Shown here: one piece after another, positions 43,727-52,453 of the stretch | How the letters are laid out: each line of letters opens with the position of its first letter | Position numbering within the stretch: position 1 is the stretch's first letter | Assembly: GCF_016862955.1 (NCBI RefSeq) | Contig: NZ_BONY01000006.1 | Span: forward strand, 148,524 to 212,523 | Reading direction: 5' to 3' | From: Rhizocola hellebori | GTDB lineage: Bacteria > Actinomycetota > Actinomycetes > Mycobacteriales > Micromonosporaceae | DNA: 64,000 nucleotides | Position numbers and translations under genes: made by a program | The notes under the pieces: model-generated | Told to the model about the DNA's origin: nothing | Seen by the model: only the letters and a program-made list of their open reading frames with translations | Database searches by the model: none

Positions 43727-45631
43727 ATGACGGTGACGGCGCGAACCGCCGACCTCACAGGAGGCCGGCCCGTGGTGCCGTCGCGAGGGGTCCTTCGACC
43801 GCTGGGCCTGCACGAGGCTCGGATCACCGGGGGATTCTGGGCGCAGCGGCAGCAGGTCAACAGCGAGGCCACCCTCGAGCACGGCCGGGAGTGGATGGAC
43901 AAGCTGGGCTGGACTGGCAACTTCACCGCCGAAGCAGGCCAGGGCAGCCTCGATCGCCGGGGGCGGGAGTTCTCCGATTCGGAGATTTACAAACTCCTCG
44001 AGGCGATGTCCTGGGAAGCCGGCCGCCACCCAGACCGGGCCCGCGACGACGAGATTGCCGAGCTTGCCGCCATGATCGCTGGTGCTCAGTCGGCCGACGG
44101 CTACCTGCACACCGCCTTCGGGGGGCCTGGACAGCGTCCGCGTTACCAGGACCTGGCGTGGGGCCACGAGCTCTACTGCGCCGGGCACTTCCTGCAGGCC
44201 GCGGTGGCGCGCAGCCGTACCGGTGGCGACGAGCTGTTGCCGATCGCGATGCGGCTGGCCGACCACCTGTGCCGCGAGTTCGGCGCCGACGGGCGTGACG
44301 CGGTGTGCGGCCATCCCGAGATCGAGCCGGCTCTGGTCGAGCTGGGACGGCTGACCGGAGAACAGCGCTACGTGGACCAGGCCGCGTTGTTCGTCGCGCG
44401 CCGGGGCCGCAAAACGTTGCCACCGCACGCCTTCGGCTGGTCGTACTTCAGCGACGACATCCCCGTCCGCGAGGCTCACGTCCTGCGCGGGCACGCGGTG
44501 CGCGCTTTGTATCTGGCGGCCGGCGCCATCGATGTGGCGGTGGAGACCGGCGACGACGCCCTGCTGGAAACCGTGGCCGCGCAATTCGACCGCACCGTCG
44601 CCCGGCGCACCTACCTCACCGGTGGCATGGGTTCGCGCCATATGGACGAGGCCTTCGGCGACGACTTCGTCCTGCCCTCCGACCGGGCCTACTCGGAAAC
44701 CTGCGCCGGGGTGGCCGCCATCATGGTCGCGTGGCGGCTGATGCTGGCCACCGGGCGGGAGTCCTACGCCGATCTGATTGAGCGCATCCTCTACAACGTG
44801 GTGGCCACGGCCATCGGCGATGACGGCAAGTCGTTCTTCTACGCGCACACGCTGCACCAGCGCACCACCACCGATGTGCTGCCCGACGATGTGGAACAGC
44901 TCGGCTTCGGCGGCGGCCCGCGCGCACCGTGGTTCGAGGTGTCCTGCTGCCTGGCCAACATCGCCCGGCTGCTGGCTAGCCTGTCCACCTACTTCGCCTC
45001 GGTGGACGCGGAAGGTCTGCGCATTCACCATTTCGCCGATGCGGAAATCGACACGACGCTGGCCGATGGCCGCCGGATAGGGGTTCGCACGCGGACTGGG
45101 TACCCAGAAAATGGTGATATCGCTGTCGAAGTGACCGCGACCGAGGGTGGCGTGTGGACCCTGGCGTTGCGGGTGCCGGGCTGGGCCGCCGGGGCAAGCG
45201 TGGAAGTCAACGGCGTCGCCCAGGAAGCCGGCCGCGATCAGGTGCTGGTGCGCCGCGAATTCGCCGTCGGCGATCGGATTACCGTGCGGCTGCCGATGGC
45301 GCCGCGCTTTGTCGAGCCCGACCCGCGGATAGACGCGGTGCGCGGCTGTGTCGCCGTCGAACGCGGCCCGCTGGTGCTGTGCGCCGAGTCAGTAGGCGGC
45401 GCGCTCGATCTGGACCGGCTGCGTGTCGACAGCGCCATCGCGCCAACCGAAAGCGACACCGTCGTTGTTGCGGCGCATACCGAACAGCTGGCGGATCGGT
45501 CATGGCCTTATGGCGCAAGTAAAGAGAAGGTTCCGGGTCAGCGTCACCCCGTTTCGGTGCCGCTGATCCCTTACCACCGCTGGGCCCGTGGCGGCCCCTC
45601 CACGATGCGGGTCTGGCTTCCCGCCGCATGA
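43727..45631 (+). CDS. GH127 beta-L-arabinofuranosidase, cytoplasmic
   Basis: A 634-aa enzyme without a signal peptide, start ATG 43727 after TTGGAGG. The DUF1680/GH127 landmarks are LLEAMSWEAGRHPD, SADGYLHTAF, TYLTGGMGSRHMDEAFGDDF, RAYSETCAGVAAIM (Glu and first zinc Cys), and WFEVSCCLANIARLLA (the Cys pair, including the nucleophile Cys in HypBA1). Characterised homologues release L-arabinose from beta-1,2-arabinobiose of hydroxyproline-rich glycoproteins. Being intracellular and just upstream of the importer genes, it should process imported disaccharides. Downstream gap to the binding protein is 36 bp. Confidence 0.92.
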   Translation: MTVTARTADLTGGRPVVPSRGVLRPLGLHEARITGGFWAQRQQVNSEATLEHGREWMDKLGWTGNFTAEAGQGSLDRRGREFSDSEIYKLLEAMSWEAGRHPDRARDDEIAELAAMIAGAQSADGYLHTAFGGPGQRPRYQDLAWGHELYCAGHFLQAAVARSRTGGDELLPIAMRLADHLCREFGADGRDAVCGHPEIEPALVELGRLTGEQRYVDQAALFVARRGRKTLPPHAFGWSYFSDDIPVREAHVLRGHAVRALYLAAGAIDVAVETGDDALLETVAAQFDRTVARRTYLTGGMGSRHMDEAFGDDFVLPSDRAYSETCAGVAAIMVAWRLMLATGRESYADLIERILYNVVATAIGDDGKSFFYAHTLHQRTTTDVLPDDVEQLGFGGGPRAPWFEVSCCLANIARLLASLSTYFASVDAEGLRIHHFADAEIDTTLADGRRIGVRTRTGYPENGDIAVEVTATEGGVWTLALRVPGWAAGASVEVNGVAQEAGRDQVLVRREFAVGDRITVRLPMAPRFVEPDPRIDAVRGCVAVERGPLVLCAESVGGALDLDRLRVDSAIAPTESDTVVVAAHTEQLADRSWPYGASKEKVPGQRHPVSVPLIPYHRWARGGPSTMRVWLPAA

Positions 45632-45667
45632 CCCGGGTCTGACGCACCATCCATGGAAGGAGAAATT

Positions 45668-46954
45668 TTGATATCTAAAGGTTTGAAGGCTCTGGTCGGC
45701 GTAAGCGCACTGCTGCTGGCTGCCTCGGTGGCGGCCTGCGGCAACGACGACCCGGGTCCGGCCGGCTCCGGCACCGCCGGTGTTGACGACGGCGCGGCGC
45801 TCACGCTGTGGACCCGCGCGGCGACCGAATCGGTCTCCAAAGCCTATGCGGAGGCTTACAACGCTTCGCACAAAAACAAGGTGACGGTCACCTCCTACCC
45901 GAACGAGGAGTACCCGGCGAAGCTGGCCTCCGCGGCCGGCGCGAAGGCGCTGCCCGATCTGTTCGGCTCCGACGTGGTCTTCGCGGCGCAGTACGCGTCG
46001 CAAGGGCTGTGGGCGGACCTGACCGAGCGCTTCACGGCCAGCGGCCTGAAGGACAAGGTCTCGCCCGGCCACGTCACCGCGGGCACCTGGGAAGGCAAGA
46101 ACTACGCCGTCCCGCACACCGTCGACATGTCGGTCATGCTCTACAACAAAGACCTCTACAAGCAGGCCGGGCTGGACCCGGAGAAGCCGCCGACCACGAT
46201 GAAGGAGTTCGCCGACCACGCCCGCGCCATCGACAAGCTGGGCGGGGACGTCAACGGCACCTACTTCGGCGGCAACTGCGGCGGCTGTGTGGAGTTCACC
46301 TTCTGGCCGTCGGTGTGGGCCGCGGGTGGCGACGTGCTGGACGCCAAGGGGCAGAACGCAAAGATCAACTCCAAGGAGATGTCCGACGTCTTCGCCCTCT
46401 ACCGTGCGCTCTATGACGAGGGCGTAGCCGCTCCCGCCTCGAAGGACGAGGCCGGGCCGACCTGGCTCGGCGCGCTGCAGAGTGGCAAGATCGGCATCGC
46501 TCCCGGGCCTTCGGTCTGGCTGGGCCTGATCGAGGAGAAGGGCGTCAAGATGGGCGTGGCACCGATCACCGGCTTGAGCGGTGGCGCTTCCACCTTCATC
46601 GGCGGCGACTCCATCGGTATCGGCGCCACCAGCACCAAGGCCGCGCAGGCCTGGGACTTCCTCAAGTGGACCATGTCCGACGAGGCGCAGGTCGAGGTCA
46701 TCGCCAAGAACAAGGGCGTGCCGATTCGCACCGACCTGGCTTCCAACAAGTACTCGTCGGCCGATCCGCGCATCGTCACCATCAACAGCTTGGTGGCCAA
46801 GGGCAAGACGCCTTACGCCAAGAACTTCAACGCTTCGTTCAACGACCCGCAGAGCCCGTGGCTGCAGACCGTTCGCGGGGCACTGTTCGGCGACGCCGCC
46901 AAGGCGCTGGCCGACGGCAACACCGCAATCACCAAGTCCCTCCAGCAAAGCTGA
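45668..46954 (+). CDS. ABC sugar-binding lipoprotein (MalE-type, CUT1)
   Basis: A 428-aa solute-binding protein. I choose TTG 45668 because GGAAGGAG (45655-45662) sits 5 nt before it; an ATG at 45653 overlaps the ribosome site. ALLLAASVAACG is a lipobox. The mature part has ALTLWTRAATESVSKAYAEA, LASAAGAKALPDLFGSDVVF and WEGKNYAVPHTVDMSVMLYN, as in family-1 binding proteins for oligosaccharides. With the two permeases it imports arabino-oligosaccharides; the ATPase is probably the shared MsiK type, since none is encoded here. Confidence 0.92.
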   Translation: MISKGLKALVGVSALLLAASVAACGNDDPGPAGSGTAGVDDGAALTLWTRAATESVSKAYAEAYNASHKNKVTVTSYPNEEYPAKLASAAGAKALPDLFGSDVVFAAQYASQGLWADLTERFTASGLKDKVSPGHVTAGTWEGKNYAVPHTVDMSVMLYNKDLYKQAGLDPEKPPTTMKEFADHARAIDKLGGDVNGTYFGGNCGGCVEFTFWPSVWAAGGDVLDAKGQNAKINSKEMSDVFALYRALYDEGVAAPASKDEAGPTWLGALQSGKIGIAPGPSVWLGLIEEKGVKMGVAPITGLSGGASTFIGGDSIGIGATSTKAAQAWDFLKWTMSDEAQVEVIAKNKGVPIRTDLASNKYSSADPRIVTINSLVAKGKTPYAKNFNASFNDPQSPWLQTVRGALFGDAAKALADGNTAITKSLQQS

Positions 46955-46965
46955 CCCTCCCCAGG

Positions 46966-46992
46966 GCGGCCGCCTTGGACCAAGGCGGCCGC
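46966..46992 (+). other. intercistronic hairpin between binding-protein and permease genes
   Basis: GCGGCCGCCTT (46966-46976) pairs perfectly with AAGGCGGCCGC (46982-46992) around a 5-nt loop. Such hairpins often stabilise the upstream message, giving more binding protein than permease; partial termination is the alternative. Confidence 0.65.
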
Positions 46993-47019
46993 ACCGGACC
47001 AAAACCCAACGGAGACTTG

Positions 47020-47979
47020 ATGTCCACGCTCACCCCGCTCGATCCCAGGCCGGTGACCACGCGGGCGCTGGCGGCGAGCAGGCGCGAGCGCCCGCCCGCC
47101 CGGCGCGGCGCAGCTCGCAGGCGCGCGATGCTCGGCGCAGCCTACGCCGCCCCCACCGCGGTGATGGTCGGCGTGTTCTTCCTCGCGCCGCTGGTGCTGG
47201 TGGGCTGGATGTCGTTGCACCGCTGGCCGCTGCTCGGGCCGCCGACCCTGAACGCACCGGACAACTACAGCCGCATCAGCGACAACGAGCTCGTCCGCTC
47301 GGCGGCGTGGTTCACCGCCAAGTACACGGTGCTGATGACGGTCCTGCTTTTCGTAGTGGCGTTCGGGCTGGCGCTGCTGGTGCAACAACGACGGCCTGCC
47401 GTCGGGTTCATGCGCACGGCTTTCCTGATGCCGATGGCGGTCGGCTTCGCCAGCGCGTCACTGCTGTTCCTCGGTCTGCTCAGCGACGAGATCGGCCCGG
47501 TCAGCGATCTGTTGCGGTCGTTGGGAATCATCGACGGGTACGTGTCGTGGACCAGCGGTAGCCCGGAATCCGCGCTCGGCTCTGCGGTGGTGCTGGTGCT
47601 GTGGCGCTTCGCCGGATTCACCATGCTGATCCTGCTTACCGGCCTGCAGGCGATTCCGCTTGAGGTCTACGAGGCGGCGCGCATCGACGGCGCCACCCGC
47701 TGGCAGACGTTCCGCCGGATCACCGTGCCCCTGATGCGCCCGACTATCGCGTTGGTGCTGACCATGATGATCACCGGCTCGCTGTTGGCCTTCGACCAGT
47801 TCTGGATCCTCACCCGCGGTGGCCCGGACAACGGCACCACCTCGCTGGTGATGGTGATCTACCGGGAGGCGTTCATCCGCCTCGACCTTGGTTCCGCGGC
47901 GGCGATTTCGGTGGTGCTGCTCGCGATCCTCGTGATTTTCAACGTCGTCCAGCTTGGCGTGCTGCGCCGGCGTTCCTAG
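47020..47979 (+). CDS. ABC sugar permease, MalF-type
   Basis: A 319-aa protein with six membrane segments, start ATG 47020 after GGAGA. The N-terminal tail is Arg/Ala-rich, then RAMLGAAYAAPTAVMVGVFF begins helix 1. The EAA loop EVYEAARIDGATRWQTFRRI that contacts the ATPase is intact near residue 220. It is the first of two permeases of the CUT1 importer. Confidence 0.93.
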   Translation: MSTLTPLDPRPVTTRALAASRRERPPARRGAARRRAMLGAAYAAPTAVMVGVFFLAPLVLVGWMSLHRWPLLGPPTLNAPDNYSRISDNELVRSAAWFTAKYTVLMTVLLFVVAFGLALLVQQRRPAVGFMRTAFLMPMAVGFASASLLFLGLLSDEIGPVSDLLRSLGIIDGYVSWTSGSPESALGSAVVLVLWRFAGFTMLILLTGLQAIPLEVYEAARIDGATRWQTFRRITVPLMRPTIALVLTMMITGSLLAFDQFWILTRGGPDNGTTSLVMVIYREAFIRLDLGSAAAISVVLLAILVIFNVVQLGVLRRRS

Positions 47980-47992
47980 GAAGGGCATCCAC

Positions 47993-48802
47993 ATGATCAG
48001 GGCAACCGCGGCAAGCCGGTGGACCCATGGCATCACCGGCACCGCACTGGCGATCCTGTTCCTGTCGCCCCTGTTGTGGAGCGGCTGGGCGTCGCTGCGC
48101 ACCGGCACCGGCTTCGGGCTGGAAAACTATGGGCGCCTGTTCACCTCCGACAACGGCATCCGCCCGCACCACGTGTTCAACAGCATCACCGTCAGCGCCC
48201 TCACCGTGGGCGGGACGCTGTTGGTGGCCACCCTCGGCGGCTACGCCTTCGGCCGGTTCCGTTTCCCCGGACGGGACCTGCTGTTCCTGGTGACGCTGGC
48301 CATCCTCATGGTTCCCTACGCCACCATCCTCATCGCGCTCTACGTGTTGCTCGGCTGGATGGGCCTGCAGGACAGCCTGATCGGGCTGAGCCTAGTGCTG
48401 ATCATGTTCCAGCTTCCGTTCTCCATCTTCATGATGCGCAACTCCTTCGAGGCCGTGCCCCGCGAGCTCGAAGAATCGGCGCAGGTGGACGGCTGCAACA
48501 GCTTCGCCACGCTGACCCGCATCATGCTGCCCGCGGTGCGCCCCGGCCTGGTGACCGTCGGCCTGTTCGCCTTCCTGACTTCGTGGAGCGAATTCTTCGC
48601 GCCGCTGATCCTGCTCAACTCCACCGACACGTTCACCACCACGCTGGCCGTGGTCAACATGCGCACGGCCAGCCACGGCTCGATCGACTACGCCGCCCTC
48701 GAGGCCGGCGTGGTCTTCATGGCCGTGCCCTGCCTGATTCTGTTCGCCTTCATGCAGCGCAGCTATGTGCGCGGCTTCACCTCCGGCGCGCTGAAGGGCT
48801 GA
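47993..48802 (+). CDS. ABC sugar permease, MalG-type
   Basis: A 269-aa protein with six membrane segments starting ATG 47993, with AGGAAGG nearby. The EAA loop ELEESAQVDGCNSFATLTRI is near residue 160, and the C-terminal QRSYVRGFTSGALKG is typical of MalG-like proteins. Completes the CUT1 importer with the two genes before it. The following 200-bp gap (48803-49003) shows no gene or hairpin. Confidence 0.93.
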   Translation: MIRATAASRWTHGITGTALAILFLSPLLWSGWASLRTGTGFGLENYGRLFTSDNGIRPHHVFNSITVSALTVGGTLLVATLGGYAFGRFRFPGRDLLFLVTLAILMVPYATILIALYVLLGWMGLQDSLIGLSLVLIMFQLPFSIFMMRNSFEAVPRELEESAQVDGCNSFATLTRIMLPAVRPGLVTVGLFAFLTSWSEFFAPLILLNSTDTFTTTLAVVNMRTASHGSIDYAALEAGVVFMAVPCLILFAFMQRSYVRGFTSGALKG

Positions 48803-49003
48803 GCACCCCCAAGACTCTCTCACCGCACGCACCACACCGACAGTCCCCGAGGAAAGGTGCATAAGGATGCCAGAGACCATCCGCAGGGCCATTCAGGCCT
48901 GACACCCAAACTCCGGTCGCGCCGTGCGCCGCCCGTCGCTCGGCGCGGCCGGACCCCATACCTCTCACCGCGCCCACAACCGTCCTATGTGGAGGTGGCT
49001 TTC

Positions 49004-52000
49004 ATGCCCACACCTGCGCGCTTCTGGCGCAGAAGACTAGCTTTTGGCCTCAGTGTGCTGCTATGTGCCACGTTGCCCGCCGTGGTGGCGAGCTCGTCGG
49101 CGCAGGCAGCGCAAACCATCGGGTTCCCCACTTTCAGTGGCCCCGCCATTCCTGCCGCGCCGGTCGGCTTCACCACCGGCAACATGATGCAATCCATCTA
49201 CGACGCGGAAAGCGGCGGCACCGATTTCTGGATGGACCGGCTGCTCGCCCGTCCCGGCAACGATCCGGCCGGCACCTGGCTGATGACCCGGGGCCGGGCG
49301 GTGTTCATGAAGACACACACCCCCGGCACGCTCGGCTTCGCCGGCCAGGTCGCCTACTTCGAAAGCATCAGCAACGCCAACGCTTTCAGCATCGCGGTGA
49401 CCCCCGGCACCTTCACCGAGCAGGTCGGCTCCCGCTGGCAGGCGCCCAGCCACTGGCGCAGCGTGCACACCAGCGGGTCGATCACCATCAACCAAACGAA
49501 GTTCATCACCGACAACAACGTGGCGGTCGCGAACCTGTCCATCACCAACAACGGCAGCGCGTCCACCACCCTGCAGCTGCGGGCCACCTCTCCCTACGCC
49601 ACTTCGGGTTCGGGCAATGAGCTCACCGGGCAGGTCAACTCGTTCAACAACCTGACCACCCTGTTCCCGCGCCTGAGCGGCGATGGGTTCACCGCCACCA
49701 GCGGCGGCCTCAACCGGTCGGTGACCGTTGCCGCCGGGGCCACGGTGACCGCCAAAGTGGTGATGGGCTTCATCACCAACGAGATCCCGGCCTCGCAGAC
49801 CGAGTACGACGCGTACAAGGGGTTCAGCAACGCGACCGCGTTCGCCACCCACGTGCGCGCCTACAACCTTTGGTGGGCGCAGAACCTGCCCTACATCGAC
49901 GTGCCCGAGCCGGCCATCAAGAAGAACATCTACTACCGCTGGTGGTTGATGCGCTTCAACAACTTCGACGGCGACATCCCGGGACAGACGTTCCAGTTCC
50001 CGCAGTCGACCGAAGGGGTACTGGGCTACAACAACGCCATCGTGCTGACCCAGCCGATGCACATCGATGATCTAAAGTATCTTCGCAATCCCATGTACGC
50101 CTATGGAAACTGGCTGAGCGTCGGTCAGGTGTCCAAGAACGGCCGGTTCCTCGACAACCCCGGTGACCCGGACAACTGGTCCAACAGCTACACCCAGTAC
50201 ATCGCCGAGGCGGCTTGGAAGAGCTACCAGATCCATGGCGGCCAGCCGGCCATCGCGGCCAACCTGGCCCGCTACGCCGAGCAGGACGTGAAGGGCCAGC
50301 TGGCCTTCTACGACACCGACAACAACAAGCTCATCGAGTACGACTGGGGCGCGCTGACCGGTAACGACGCCGACGCGGTGTCGTTCCACTGGAAGGCGGG
50401 CCGGATGGACCGCGCCGAATCGGCCTACCAGTACTCCGGGGCGCTGGCCGCGGCACAGGCCTACGAGGCCATCGGCAACACCGCCAAGGCCAACGAGATG
50501 CGCACCCTGGCCACGCAGATCCAGAACGCCATCACCAGCGTGCTGTGGAACCCGAACCGTCAGCTCTTCGAGCACCGGCTCAAGTCCACCAACGAATGGG
50601 TGCCCTGGAAGGAAATCAACAATTACTACCCGTTCTCGGTCGGGGCCATCCCCAACACGGCCCAATATCGGGAGGCGCTGCGGCTCTACGACGCTCCGGC
50701 GCAGTATCCCATCTTCCCGTTCTACACGGCGAACCAGGTGGACAAGGCGGCAGCCGCCGCGGCCGGCAACCCCGGCTCCAACAACTTCTCCACCATCAAC
50801 TCCACCGTGCAGTTCCGGCTCTACTCCTCGGTGTTGCGCAACTATCCCAACGCGTGGATGAACGCCACCGACTACAAGAAGCTGCTCTACTGGAACGCGT
50901 GGGCGCAGTACCCCAACGGCAACACGCAATACCCTGACGCCAACGAGTTCTGGGCCGACTGGAACGGCTCCTCGATCACCTACCGGTCGTGGATCCACCA
51001 CAACATCCTCGGCAGTAGCAATTGGACGGTCATCGAGGACGTGGCGGGGCTGCGGCCGCGCAACGACGCCAAGGTGGAACTCTCGCCGATCAACATCGCG
51101 TGGCCCAACTTCGCCGTCAACAACCTTCGCTACCGCAACGCCGATCTGAGCATCATCTGGGACGACCCGGCCGACGGCGTCGTCCGGTACCCGGGCGTGC
51201 CTCAGGGATATTCGATTTTCATCAACGGCAACCGGGTCGCGACGGTCAACTCGCTGGTGCCGTTCACGTGGGATCCGGCCACCGGCTCGGTGACCACCAG
51301 CGGCACGGTGGCCTTCAGCACCTCGGCGCCGAGCATGCAGGCCCCGACGCAGGTCGTGCAGTCAAGTGCGCGCATGGTGGACATGCTGGCCAAGGCCGGC
51401 GTCGACCTGACCGCATCGCTGACCAACCTCGTCACCGGCTCCACGATGTCGGCTTCGTTCAGCGGCTCGGGTGCCGGCGTGGCCGGGGCGGCCGACGGCT
51501 TCCCGACCAACGAACCGTTCTGGGGCGCGGGTGGTTCGCCCAACGCCCAGGACTGGTACGAGGTCAACTTCGGGACGGCCCGGACAGTCAACGAAGTCCG
51601 GTTGTATTTCAAGGACAGCAGACCCCAGAGTGGTACCTATCGGGCCCCGTCGTCCTACAACATTCAGTACCTCAACGGCAGCACGTGGACCAACGTGCCC
51701 AGCCAAGCCAAAACCCCGGCCGCACCACGGGCCAACTACAACCTGGTCACCTTCCCGGCGATCAGCGCGCAGCGGGTGCGGGTGCTGGCCACCAACGCCT
51801 CCGGCGCGAAGACCGGCCTGACCGAAATCAAGATGTTCAACCGGGGCGGGGTGCAGCCACCACCGCCACCGCCGTCCGACAACCTCGCGTTGAGCGCCGT
51901 GCCCACGGCGTCCTTCACCTCGGCATGGGAGAGCGTGGCCGCCATCAACGACGGCATCGATCCACCGTCGAGCAACGACACGGTCAACCCTCGCTGGGGC

Positions 52001-52306
52001 TGCTGGCCGAATACCGGGCAGCAATGGGTGGACCTGACCTGGTCCTCGGCGCAATCGCTGAGCCGGGCTCAGGTGTACTTCTTCGACGACGACCAGGGAA
52101 TCGACATGCCCGCGTCGTGGAAGCTGCAGTACTGGAATGGAAGCGCCTACGTCGATGTGCCCGGCGCGAGTGCCTACACGTTGACAAAGAACGCCTACAA
52201 CACCATTACCTTCACCTCGGTCAGTAGCACCCGGTTGCGGGTGCTGATGACCGGCAACGGCACGAGTTCGGTCGGCCTTCTTGAGGTCAAGGCCTTTACC
52301 TCCTGA
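49004..52306 (+). CDS. secreted MGH1-like glycoside hydrolase with two F5/8-type C modules
   Basis: A 1100-aa protein. Residues 1-38 are a signal peptide (FWRRRLAFGLSVLLCATLPA, ending SAQA). The catalytic part (about 300-760) is an (alpha/alpha)6 barrel: WWLMRFNNFDGDIPGQTFQF, STEGVLGYNNAIVLTQPMHI, NPGDPDNWSNSYTQYIAEAA, DWGALTGNDADAVSFHWKAG. It resembles MGH1-like hydrolases in actinomycete secretomes, with no assigned substrate. An F5/8C (discoidin) module (about 810-945) follows, then a linker PPPPPP, then a second module (about 960-1100) nearly shared with the metallopeptidase gene. ATG 49004 follows GGAGG. Terminator right after. Confidence 0.82.
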   Translation: MPTPARFWRRRLAFGLSVLLCATLPAVVASSSAQAAQTIGFPTFSGPAIPAAPVGFTTGNMMQSIYDAESGGTDFWMDRLLARPGNDPAGTWLMTRGRAVFMKTHTPGTLGFAGQVAYFESISNANAFSIAVTPGTFTEQVGSRWQAPSHWRSVHTSGSITINQTKFITDNNVAVANLSITNNGSASTTLQLRATSPYATSGSGNELTGQVNSFNNLTTLFPRLSGDGFTATSGGLNRSVTVAAGATVTAKVVMGFITNEIPASQTEYDAYKGFSNATAFATHVRAYNLWWAQNLPYIDVPEPAIKKNIYYRWWLMRFNNFDGDIPGQTFQFPQSTEGVLGYNNAIVLTQPMHIDDLKYLRNPMYAYGNWLSVGQVSKNGRFLDNPGDPDNWSNSYTQYIAEAAWKSYQIHGGQPAIAANLARYAEQDVKGQLAFYDTDNNKLIEYDWGALTGNDADAVSFHWKAGRMDRAESAYQYSGALAAAQAYEAIGNTAKANEMRTLATQIQNAITSVLWNPNRQLFEHRLKSTNEWVPWKEINNYYPFSVGAIPNTAQYREALRLYDAPAQYPIFPFYTANQVDKAAAAAAGNPGSNNFSTINSTVQFRLYSSVLRNYPNAWMNATDYKKLLYWNAWAQYPNGNTQYPDANEFWADWNGSSITYRSWIHHNILGSSNWTVIEDVAGLRPRNDAKVELSPINIAWPNFAVNNLRYRNADLSIIWDDPADGVVRYPGVPQGYSIFINGNRVATVNSLVPFTWDPATGSVTTSGTVAFSTSAPSMQAPTQVVQSSARMVDMLAKAGVDLTASLTNLVTGSTMSASFSGSGAGVAGAADGFPTNEPFWGAGGSPNAQDWYEVNFGTARTVNEVRLYFKDSRPQSGTYRAPSSYNIQYLNGSTWTNVPSQAKTPAAPRANYNLVTFPAISAQRVRVLATNASGAKTGLTEIKMFNRGGVQPPPPPPSDNLALSAVPTASFTSAWESVAAINDGIDPPSSNDTVNPRWGCWPNTGQQWVDLTWSSAQSLSRAQVYFFDDDQGIDMPASWKLQYWNGSAYVDVPGASAYTLTKNAYNTITFTSVSSTRLRVLMTGNGTSSVGLLEVKAFTS

Positions 52307-52315
52307 CCTCGATGA

Positions 52316-52345
52316 CTGTGGGCCCGCTTTTCGGCGGGCCCACAG
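52316..52345 (+). terminator. 12-bp hairpin terminator after the MGH1-like gene
   Basis: CTGTGGGCCCGC (52316-52327) pairs with GCGGGCCCACAG (52334-52345), loop TTTTCG, 10 bp after the stop. Confidence 0.85.
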
Positions 52346-52365
52346 CTGTGCCAAATCAACCCTTG

Positions 52366-52380
52366 CCGAAAGGGTTTTCG
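52366..52380. promoter_or_regulatory. operator CCGAAAGGGTTTTCG upstream of the secreted beta-arabinofuranosidase gene
   Basis: Near copy of the 43651-43666 palindrome, 73 bp before the next start codon and directly after the terminator, so it should control the following gene separately. Confidence 0.65.
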
Positions 52381-52453
52381 TAAGACATCGTGAAATTGAA
52401 ATAGCCGGACACGCCGCTCTCACCGCCCTAGCTAGAACGAGGAAGGCGAAGAG